NCBI GenBank assembly: GCA_002007465.1
Contig: LNAC01000744.1
Location: 147,408-211,407 of the forward strand
From: Ailurus styani
Taxonomy: Eukaryota > Chordata > Mammalia > Carnivora > Ailuridae
DNA: 64,000 nt
Direction: 5' to 3'
Shown here in pieces: positions 56,547 to 64,000 of the stretch. Both the position numbers and the translations under genes were made by a program. Each line of letters starts with the position of its first letter. The first letter of the stretch is position 1. The notes beneath the pieces were generated by a model. That model was not told the origin of the DNA, made no database searches, and saw nothing but the letters and a program-made list of their open reading frames with translations.

Positions 56547-57777
56547 AAGGTTAAATATAATGAAGGGATAGAATATGAGTGTAAAAATGAAAATTAAAAA
56601 AGATTTTAAAAAAGGAATTGATAAGATGTTGGTTAAAATAGAAAAGAAGAAAAAGTCAAAATAGAAAAAGAAATAAAGAAAATTTTAAAAATTAACTTTG
56701 AAAGACTAAAGAATCATGGGGAAAAAGCCATGAATTCTATGTGCTGTATTCCCCTAGCGCTGGAGTTTTGTAGTTCTCATTGATCGGTAAACTTGGTCTT
56801 GGCTTGATGTTCTTGCTGATATTCTGGGGGAGGGGTCTGTTGCAGTGATTTTCAAGTGTCTTCGCCCGAGGTGGAACTGAATCACCCTTGCCAGGGGCCA
56901 GGCTAAGTAATCAGCTTGGGTTTGCTCTCAGTAACTTTTGTTCCCTGAAAGCTTTCCATACAGCTTTGGAGGATGAGAATGAAAATGGCGGCTTCCCAGT
57001 CTCTGGCCCCAGAGGAGCCGAGAATTTGGGGCCCCACTCCGCAGTGTGCCCTCAGAGGAAAGCAGTCAGTCACTCCTGTCTTCCTGGTCTCTGGCCACAC
57101 TGTGCTCACCTGGCCTGTGACCAAGCGTTTCTGTCTCTGGCACACAACCCCATTTGGAATCTACAAACCCAGAAGACTCCTGAGGTATGCTCCCATGCCA
57201 CTCCTCCCAGGGGCAGAAGGGGAGTTCCCTGGATCTGCTGCTCTCCCTTCTTGAAAAGCAGTGGCCCAATTGTGCAGTGGATCATGGTTTATGGCAACCC
57301 CAAGATGAGAGCCCCCTCCTTGGCTCCTCCTCTGCAGCCGGCTTCTCCACTCTGATACTTGGGAGTTCTGCCACACTCAGGCACCCCCGGTCTTTCTGTG
57401 ACCCTGAGGGTCCTGAGACCACACTGTCCCAGTGAGGGGGTGTCGTGTCCTGCTTAGCCTCTGGAGTTATGTCCCTCAGCGGAGCAGCCTTCTAAACGTT
57501 TTGATTTTGTGCTCTGATGCTCTGTCACTTTCTGGTAGCTGGCTGACAGAAGCTCCCTCCCCCCACGTTCTGTCTTCCCAAACATCACCTCAGATTGACT
57601 TGTCCGACCTTCCAGAAAGTGGTCGCTTTTCCATTCATAGAATCGCTGCTATTCTTTTCTTAGAACTCCTGTTAAGTTTGTAGGTGTCCAGAATGGTTTG
57701 ATAACTATGTAGCTGAATTCCTGGGACCAGATGAAATTTAAGTCTCCTACTCCTCTGCCATCTTGCTTCCCCCAACC
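56000..57777 (-). promoter_or_regulatory. L1 5' UTR / former internal promoter with two tandem monomers
   Basis: The GC-richer part (56720-57777) is next to the element start and corresponds to the L1 internal promoter region. 56140-56670 contains two tandem related units (see findings). Frames such as 56888-57355 (155 codons, plus) are antisense shadows in the UTR and not genes. Confidence 0.75.
56474..56544. repeat. (TA)n-(CA)n compound microsatellite
   Basis: TA run 56474-56501 passes into CA run 56502-56544, within the second tandem unit of the L1 5' UTR. Confidence 0.97.
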
Positions 57778-58194
57778 ATAATATGATTTTTACCCTTTAT
57801 TTTGTTAATGTGTTACATCATATTAATTGATTGGCAGATATTGAACCATCCTTGCATCCTGGAATAAATCTTACTTGATTGTGGTGAATGATCCTTTTAG
57901 TGTATTGTTGAATTCATTTGCTGATGCTTTTTTGAGGAGTTTTGCCTCTGTGTTCATCAGGGATATTGGCCTGTAATTTTCTTTTTTGTGGGGTCTTTGT
58001 CTGATTTTGTTATTAAGATAATGTTAGCCTTATAGGATGAATTTAGAAGCATTCATTTCTCCAATTATTTGGAATAGTTTGAGGAGGATAGATATTAACT
58101 CTTTAAAATGTTTGAGAATTTATTTATGAAGCCATCTTTTCCTGGACTTTTGTTTTTGGGGAGTTTTTGATTATTGATTTAATTTCATTATTTT

Positions 58195-58369
58195 ATTAAA
58201 AAAGATTTTACTTATTTGACAGAGTGCACAAGCATGGGGAGCATCAGGCAGAGGTCAGGGGAGAAGCAGGCTGAGCAGAGAGCCCAGCATGGGGCTTGAT
58301 CCCAGGACCCTGGGATCATGATCTGAGCCGAAGGCAGATGCTTAACTGACTAAGCCACCCAGGTGCCCC
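58195..58369 (-). mobile_element. CAN SINE (shortened)
   Basis: Antisense copy with GAGTGCACAAGCATGGGGAG and head AGCCACCCAGGTGCCCC. Target duplication TAATTTCATTATTTT / TAATTTCATTACTTT in the old L1. Confidence 0.95.
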
Positions 58370-58682
58370 TAATTTCATTACTTTTTACCAATTTCTTTTC
58401 CAATTTTCTATATTTTCCTAATTCAGTCTTGCAGGATTGTATGTTTCTAAGAATTTATCCATTTTTTTCTAGGTTGTCCAGTTTGTTGGCATATAATTTT
58501 TGTAGTAGCGTCTTACAAACGTTTATATTTATGTGGTTCAACAGGCCACTTCTAACACACATATAGAGAAATAAAGAACTTTCTACAGCCAAAACAATTT
58601 TGAAAGAGAAAAACAAAGTTAGAAGACTCCTACTACCCGATTTCAAGACTTACTATAAAGTTACTGTAATTAAGACTGTGTG

Positions 58683-60192
58683 ATTTTTTTTAAACCTGTG
58701 GTCAAACATACACAGAACATGAGATCTACCCTCAATAAATTATTAAGTGTACAATACATATTTTTAACTGTAGGTATAGTGTATAGCAGCTCTCTAGAAC
58801 TTTTCGATCTTGCATGACTGGAAGTTTATACTTGTTGAATAGTGACTCCTTGTTTCCACCTCTTCTCAGACTTTGGCAACACTATTATATTTTGTGCTTT
58901 GATGAGTTTTGACTAGTTTATATACCTCATCTAAGTGGAATCACGCAATAATTGCCTATGACTAGCTTATTTCATTTAGCATAATGTCTTCAAGTTCCAT
59001 CTATTTTCTGGCATATGAAAGGATTTCCTTCCTTTTTATGGCTGAATTATATTCCCCTGTTTGTATATATCATATTTTCTTTATCCATTTATCTGTCAAC
59101 AGACATTTAGGTTGTTTCTACCACTTGGCTATTGTGAACAATGCTATAGTAAATCTGGGAGGGCAGATATCTTTTTAAGAACACGATTTCACCTCTTTTG
59201 TACTTTTTTTTTTTTTAAGATTTTATTTATTTATTTAAGAGAGAGGGGAGCATGGAGCGAGAGGGAGAAGCAGACTCCCTGCTGAGGAGAGAGCCCAACA
59301 TGGGGCTCCATTCCAGGACCCTGAGCTTATGACTGAACTGCACTCAACCAACTGAGCCACTTAGGCACCCTCAATTCTTTTGGATTAATACCCAGAAATG
59401 GGATTGGTGCATCATATGGTCATCTTATTGTATATATTATTTGAGTAACTTTCATACTGTTATTTATAGTGGCTGTACCAATTTACATTTCCATCAACAG
59501 TGTGCAAGGGTTCCGGTTTTTCCCCATTCTTGTCTATACTTGTTATTTTGTTTTCTTGATAATGGCCATCCTAACTAGTGTGAGGTGTTATCTCATTGTG
59601 TTTATGATTTGCATTTCCCCGATGTCTAATGATGTTGAGCATTTTTTCATATATTTATTGGCCATTTGTATGTCTTCTTTGGGAAAGTGTCCAAATTTCT
59701 TGCCCGTTTTTAATCAAATTATTTGTGGTTTTTTGCTTTTAAGTTGTAAGAGTTCCTTACATATTTTGGATATTAATCCCTTATAAATTTGCAAAATATT
59801 TTCTCCCTTTTGATAGATTTCTTTTTCACTCTATTGATTGTTCATTTTGCTATACAGGAGCTTTTTTAGTTTGATGTAGTCCCATCTTATCTATTTTTTT
59901 TTTAATCTATTGTCTATCCTGTTGGTGTCATATTCAGGAAATCATTGCTAAGACCAGTATCGTGAAGCTTTTCCCTGTTGTTGTTTTTTTCTTTGAGTTT
60001 TTCAGTTTCAGGTCTTACATTTAAGTTTTTAATCCATTTGAATTGATTTTTGTATATGGTGTAAGATAAGAATTCAGTTTTATTCATTTGCAATTGAGTG
60101 TCCAGTTTTCTCAGCACCATTTGATGAAGAGACTATCCTTTCCCCATTTTGTATTCTGGGTGCCCTTGTCGAAGGTCAGCTGACCATGTGTG
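58683..60192 (-). mobile_element. L1M, antisense, 5'-truncated, inserted into the sense L1
   Basis: Begins with a T-run (complement of the poly(A) tail, 58684-58691), then antisense 3' UTR (GTGGTCAAACATACACAGAA, AATAATTGCCTATGACTAGC, GGCTATTGTGAACAATGCTA) and ORF2 (CAACAGTGTGCAAGGGTTCC, TCTCAGCACCATTTGATGAA). Imperfect target duplication AAGACTGTGTG (58672-58682) / AAGACAGGGTG (60193-60203). Confidence 0.88.
59207..59370 (-). mobile_element. CAN SINE (older type)
   Basis: Antisense copy with GAGAGAGGGGAGCATGGAGC and head GAGCCACTTAGGCACCC, inside the antisense L1M. Confidence 0.92.
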
Positions 60193-60456
60193 AAGACAGG
60201 GTGATATTGGTGAAAGGATAGACACATAGGTCAGTGGAACAGAATATAGAGTTCAGAAAAAGACATAAACATGGCCACAGGTGCCAAGATAACTCTTTGG
60301 AATAAAAGATAGTCTTTTCACAAAATGGTGCTAGAATAATTGGATGTCCGTATTTTTAAAAAATGAACCCTGATCCATACTTCAAACACTTACAAAAATT
60401 AACTCAAAATGTATCATAGACCAAAATGTAAAATCAAAACTATAACACTTCTAGAA

Positions 60457-60656
60457 CTTCCTGTCCATATGGTAGCTACATGTGGCTATTTAAATTTAAA
60501 TAATTAAAACTAAATACAATTTTAAAATTCAGTTCTTAGTTCTAGCCACATGTCAAGTCCTCAGTAGCTATGTGTGGTTCGCTATAGCTATTTTATTGGT
60601 TAGCTTGGAGTATAGCACATTTTCATCATCACAGAAAGCTTTGTTGTACACTGCTG
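60457..60656. mobile_element. Non-autonomous hAT-Charlie element (MER3-like)
   Basis: 200 bases containing GGTAGCTACATGTGGCTATT, TTAGTTCTAGCCACATGTCA, GCTATGTGTGGTTCGCTATA, CATTTTCATCATCACAGAAA. The ends (CTTCCTGTCC and the complement of GTACACTGCTG) are eroded inverted repeats. 8-base target duplication TTCTAGAA / TTCTGGAA (60449-60456 and 60657-60664) inside the sense L1. Confidence 0.75.
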
Positions 60657-61106
60657 TTCTGGAAGAAAACAAAATCTTTGTGATCTTAGACGAAGATATC
60701 TTAGGACACAAAAAAAACATGAACCACAAAAGAAAAAAGTTGATAGATTGGGTTTTGTCAAAATTAAAAACCGTGGATCTTTGAAAAGCTGTGCTAAGGA
60801 AATAAAAAGACAAGCCATAGACCGGTGGGGGGAAAAGTATTTGCAAAACATGTATTTGATAAAGAATGAGCAATCAGAATATAAAAAACAAAACTTAATA
60901 TTCAGTAATAGTAGAAGAAATAAAGAGGTGAGCAAAAAAAAATTGTATAGACACTCACCAAAGAAGAGATATGGATGCCATATTAATTATTTAAATTTTC
61001 TAATCTTATGCAGGTATATATTGGCTCCCCCCCCAACCCCAAAAGGCTTATTGCCTGGAAAGTTTATGGTCCACTTTGTTTTCTTTGAGTTTACTGGATC
61101 TTATTT

Positions 61107-61278
61107 ATTTATTTTTGTATAGATGACGAGGTAGGACAAAAGCAGAGAGAAAGAATCACAAGTAGGCTCCATGCCCAGCGGAGCCCAAGCAGGGCTCAGT
61201 CTCACAACCCTGAGATCATGATTTGAGCTGAAATCAAGAGCTGGTTTCTTAACTGACTGAGCCACCCAGGCACTCCTC
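61107..61278 (-). mobile_element. CAN SINE (diverged)
   Basis: Antisense copy with CACAAGTAGGCTCCATGCCC and head GAGCCACCCAGGCACTCC. Target duplication ACTGGATCTTATTT / ACTGGTTCTTATTT. Confidence 0.93.
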
Positions 61279-61625
61279 ACTGGTTCTTATTTTTAAAGTG
61301 CTAATGCTCAAAAGTAAAACTGAGGAAAGTAAGATGTGTGTATGTGTGTGTGTGTCTGGAAAAGCAAACCCATCTCTTTTATAGTTGTTTCTGGTTGTCC
61401 AAGAGTATCAGTAGTGAAGGTAAAAGGAAGCAACCTACCATCTGAGGTGATCCTGTATAGCTTTATCAGTTTTTACGATCATGTTAATGAATGGATTTTT
61501 CAGCCTGTTTGGACCTTAAGAAAATGTGACCTTCCTAACTGTATTCAAATCTGTTAAGCTTGAAAACAGATGGGTGATTTGCTTTCCTTTTAAACCTAAG
61601 CACTTGCCTAGACTCTGCTTAGGCC
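61279..61625. other. Unique stretch with a short TG run
   Basis: (TG)n at 61334-61357. Nothing else recognised. Confidence 0.4.
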
Positions 61626-61627
61626 TG

Positions 61628-61985
61628 TGTGGTAGGCAAATTAACAGCCCCCTTAAAGATGTCCACATCCTAATGCCCAAACCCCATGAATGTGTTACTT
61701 TACATGGCAAAGGGATTTTGCAGATGTGATTATGTTAAGGATTTTGAGATGGGAAAACTCTACTGGCCATTTCGGGTTTTGAAGATGGGAGCAGGCCACC
61801 AGCCGGGGAATGCAGGCTGCCTTTCTAAGCCAAGAAAGGCAAGGAAATGGATTCTCCACTAAGGCCTCCAGAAGCAATGCAGCCCTGCCAAGCCATTGTA
61901 GACTCACCAGAAGTGTAATTTGTGTTGTTGAAGCCACTAAATTTTTGGTAATTTGTTGTGGCAGCGGTAGAAAGCAAATGCAGCA
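61628..61985 (+). mobile_element. MaLR/MLT1-class LTR, internally shortened
   Basis: AAGATGTCCACATCCTAATG, CCCATGAATGTGTTACTTTA, CATGGCAAAGGGATTTTGCA, GATGTGATTATGTTAAGGAT, GGCAAGGAAATGGATTCTCC, CTAAATTTTTGGTAATTTGT, GTGGCAGCGGTAGAAAGCAA. Standard LTR order with a central portion missing. Reading frames on both strands are by-products. Confidence 0.75.
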
Positions 61986-62236
61986 TTACTAGAAGACTGT
62001 TCCATTTGCAAGTTCTAAAACACAATTTTTTTAGAACAGGAACACACCTTATCTTTTTTTCTTTCTTTCTTTTTTTTTTTTTAAGTCTCACTACCAGCCC
62101 AATAGGCACCCCAGTGAGCTTATTTTTTGCTCTTACCTGCCTGTTCAACCCTGTGAAAAGATACTCCGTTCCAAAAGTGTGCACATGGCATGTGCCAAAA
62201 AAGGATAAAGGTACTGTGATGCAGCCCAGGCATTAG
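61986..62236. other. Unique stretch with a T/C-rich tract
   Basis: CTTT/T-run at 62050-62083. Nothing else recognised. Confidence 0.4.
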
Positions 62237-62330
62237 CAGTGCTTCTCATCTCGTGGACTGTGGACAGCCTGCATCAGAATTACCTGGGGAGCAAATTAAA
62301 AATGAAAATTCTTGGACCTGGCCCTTTTAT
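62237..62330. mobile_element. MER20-like hAT remnant
   Basis: CAGTGCTTCTCATCTCGTGG, GCATCAGAATTACCTGGGGA, AATGAAAATTCTTGGACCTG match the MER20 terminal half. Confidence 0.65.
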
Positions 62331-62354
62331 CTCCCCTCCCCCACCACCTATTAC

Positions 62355-62720
62355 TGAGAAATATTTTCAGTCAAGTTTATTGAGGTGTAATTTACATATA
62401 GTGCAATTTACTTTTTTTTTATGTTGTAGGTCTTGAATTTTGAGAAGCTTATGTAGTCATAACTACCAACACACTGAAGATCTTTCCATTACCCAGTATA
62501 TTTCCCTAGTCTCCCTTTGTAATATAACCCTTTCCCATACTTCCTGTATCTGGCAACTACTGATCTGATTTCTGTCCATGTAGTTTTGTTTTTTCCGGAA
62601 TGTCATATACATGGAATGACACGTTATGTAACCTTTTGATTCTGACTTCATTTGTTTAACGTAATGCTTTTGAGATTCATCCATGTTGTTTGTATGTTCA
62701 TATGTAAATGAACCATAGTT
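62355..62720 (-). mobile_element. L1M 3' UTR fragment, antisense
   Basis: TTTATTGAGGTGTAATTTAC, GAAGATCTTTCCATTACCC, CTGGCAACTACTGATCTGAT, TTGAGATTCATCCATGTTGT follow the antisense old L1 3' UTR order. Confidence 0.78.
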
Positions 62721-62750
62721 TTTTTTTTTTTTTTTTGAACCATAGTTTTT

Positions 62751-63494
62751 GTTACCCAAAATGGCCCTAACTTCCTTCTGTTACCTAAACTGTGTTCTCT
62801 TTGTGGACAGTCTGAGGGCTGCTACAGTCCTGCACAGATTGTGGAGGGAAGGTATCTTTTTATCTTTTTTTGTTAGACAAGGGGCTATGATGGAGAGAGG
62901 AGTGTGGGAGTACACGTGAGTCTGAATTTATGCCTTCACGAAGACAACACAGTCACACATTAACGTGTTAAAGAATTGAAAGAGGGGAGAGATGGGGGTC
63001 ACTTGTTTAGAGGGAGCGGAAGATGGTTTTGAGTTGTGAAGCAGGACTGTAGGAGCCAGAGGCATTATAGTTAATCATTAGTTGTAGGAGTAAATGGTCA
63101 AGTAGCAGCAAAAGGAGTAGTGACTGATTGTTCTATATGTAACTCCCTTTGGGCCACTACTAGATATTCCTTCTTTATTGAAAGACTCCTAATTAGCCTT
63201 GGCTCCAAAACCCTCAAGCAAATGAAGTGAAGATTTGCAAAGAATATTTTCCCTCCCCTCGATATTTTGCATATCTTTGACAGGAACTGTGCTAGGGACC
63301 CATGATACAGAAATGAACTAGTGCAGCCATGACCCTTAACAACTTTTACGTTCCTTTGTGTCTCATAGAATTTTTACCTGGAAAGTGTTTCCCCAGACAG
63401 GTGGGCAGGGAAGAAGGGGAGGCCTCAGCACCTTATCAGCAGGACTACACCTAGCAGAGTGAAGCGGCGGCACAAAGAGGGTGGGTGAGATCAT
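62751..63494. other. Unique stretch, no gene seen
   Basis: Nothing recognised. CpG rises slightly near 63460-63475 without forming an island. Confidence 0.4.
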
Positions 63495-63605
63495 ATGATC
63501 TGCCCTGGACTTCTAGGTCCCAGGTTCTAGTTGGGACAAATCACTTAACCTTTCTAAATTGACTTATTCTTCTTTAAGATAGGGATGTATTAGGAAGAGG
63601 GGGGG
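63495..63605 (+). mobile_element. MIR fragment
   Basis: CCTGGACTTCTAGGTCCCAG, GGGACAAATCACTTAACCTT, TTTAAGATAGGGATGTATTA follow the MIR core to 3' order. Confidence 0.6.
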
Positions 63606-64000
63606 AAAGCTACTTTAAAAAGCTGGTTGATCTTTGAGTTGGAAGCTAAGGACAATGAAATTATGTTTTTTGTTGGTTTGGTTTGGTCAAGGTAAAGGGC
63701 TAGTTTAGATAGGAGTAGTTGGGACCTGGGGGCTGAAATTGTTCTGCCTCATAAAGAAACAAGAATTCTTGTTTTTAATTGAGGCTGGAGGAAATGTTTA
63801 AATTGTGCTTTTGTTTGGGCAGGGAAGAGAGTGGGCCCCAGCAGTAGGGTAGACATGAGAAGTTGCCTCTCCAGTGGCAGAGAAGGAAGGGGGCGTGGGC
63901 TTTGATGTCTGATTCTCAATTTTTGAGTAGTTGATTCACTGTTACAGTCTTCCTCCCTTAAAGATCTTCTTGCATGACACCCAGATGTTAATGTGTTTTG
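63606..64000. other. Unique stretch at right edge
   Basis: G/A-rich sequence, no repeat or gene recognised. Confidence 0.4.

Larger units (their letters stand above)
51600..57777 (-). mobile_element. Full-length carnivore L1, antisense, inserted into the old L1
   Basis: About 6.2 kb with both ends present. The 3' UTR is at the left (CCCAGTGTCCATCACCCAAC, CCAGCAACCCTCAGTTTGTT), then ORF2 and ORF1, and the 5' UTR ends at CTGCCATCTTGCTTCCCCC (complement of the standard L1 start). Target duplication ATAATAAGATTTTT (51586-51599) / ATAATATGATTTTT (57778-57791). ORF1 and ORF2 carry stops and frameshifts, and part of the RT region is missing near 53708. It cannot be autonomous. Confidence 0.95.
49480..58545 (-). 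mobile_element. Old L1, antisense, hosting a full-length younger L1 and two SINEs
   Basis: Host segments are 49480-51599 and 57778-58545. Landmarks on the plus strand: TTTTTATGGCTGAGTAATGT, GGATGGACACTTGGGTTGCT, GCTGCACCAGTTTGCATTCC, AAGAGCAGTGTCCAGGAATG, TTGATCTATGGGTCTGTTTT, and beyond the insertion TTGAACCATCCTTGCATCCT, ATTGGCCTGTAATTTTC, AGGTTGTCCAGTTTGTTGGC. Text broken at 51599 resumes exactly at 57778. 5'-truncated within ORF2 near 58545. Confidence 0.93.
58585..60990 (+). mobile_element. Old L1 fragment, sense, hosting another L1 and a hAT element
   Basis: Segments 58585-58682, 60193-60456 and 60657-60990 read as continuous sense ORF2: CTACCCGATTTCAAGACTTA, then GTGAAAGGATAGACACATAG, AAAGATAGTCTTTTCACAAA, ATTGGGTTTTGTCAAAATTA, GTATTTGCAAAACATGTATT, CACTCACCAAAGAAGAGATA. 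ORF2 frames are broken. Truncated at both ends. Confidence 0.88.

Noticed and set aside
56888..57435. Frames of 80-155 codons on both strands
   Set aside because: Located in the 5' UTR of the full-length L1; chance frames in GC-rich UTR.
49480..60990. Twin-priming 5' inversion of a single L1 as the explanation for opposite orientations
   Set aside because: Sense and antisense parts cover overlapping stretches of ORF2, and independent target duplications bracket the inserts, so separate elements fit better.

Overview
This window is vertebrate nuclear DNA from a carnivore, most likely a mustelid. The evidence is more than 40 tRNA-Lys-type CAN SINEs on both strands: tRNA-like head CCTGGGTGGCTCAG, CT-rich body, tail AATAAAATCTT plus A-run. 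At least eight carry a younger variant (GTGGGTTAAAGCCTC in the head, TACTTGTGATCTC in the tail) that I associate with weasel-family genomes. The long L1 begins with the GGGGGAAGCAAGATGGC 5' end usual for carnivore L1s. No prokaryotic gene, operon, CRISPR array or intact protein-coding gene is visible. No spliced gene can be named from the sequence alone.

Layout. 1-9.3 kb: an L1 3' end cut by SINEs, an antisense L1 piece, a MaLR-type LTR holding a TC/CA microsatellite, two diverged copies of a ~200-base segment 1.5 kb apart, and a SINE cluster in which one target site was used twice. 9.3-26 kb: sparse SINEs, MIR and hAT remnants in otherwise unique DNA, plus one assembly gap (20598-20683) inside a SINE tail. 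26-29.6 kb: dense SINEs, hAT remnants and a long antisense L2. 29.6-32.4 kb: repeat-poor, with one small exon-like segment. 32.4-46.1 kb: old antisense L1, many SINEs and LTR-like remnants. 46.49-47.46 kb: a clear CpG island with two CACGTG boxes, GC boxes and an inverted CCAAT, the only strong promoter candidate. 47.7-49.5 kb: unique. 49.5-61 kb: two stacks of L1 inserted in L1. 61-64 kb: MaLR LTR, hAT and L1 remnants and a MIR.

Nothing here supports an undescribed gene system. The most informative items are the CpG-island promoter, the datable nested L1 stacks (one also carrying a hAT element with its 8-base target duplication), the local duplication at 5.0/6.5 kb, and a 76-base exon-like segment at 29963-30038. 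Repeat family names are from recall of consensus sequences; exact subfamilies need a RepeatMasker run.
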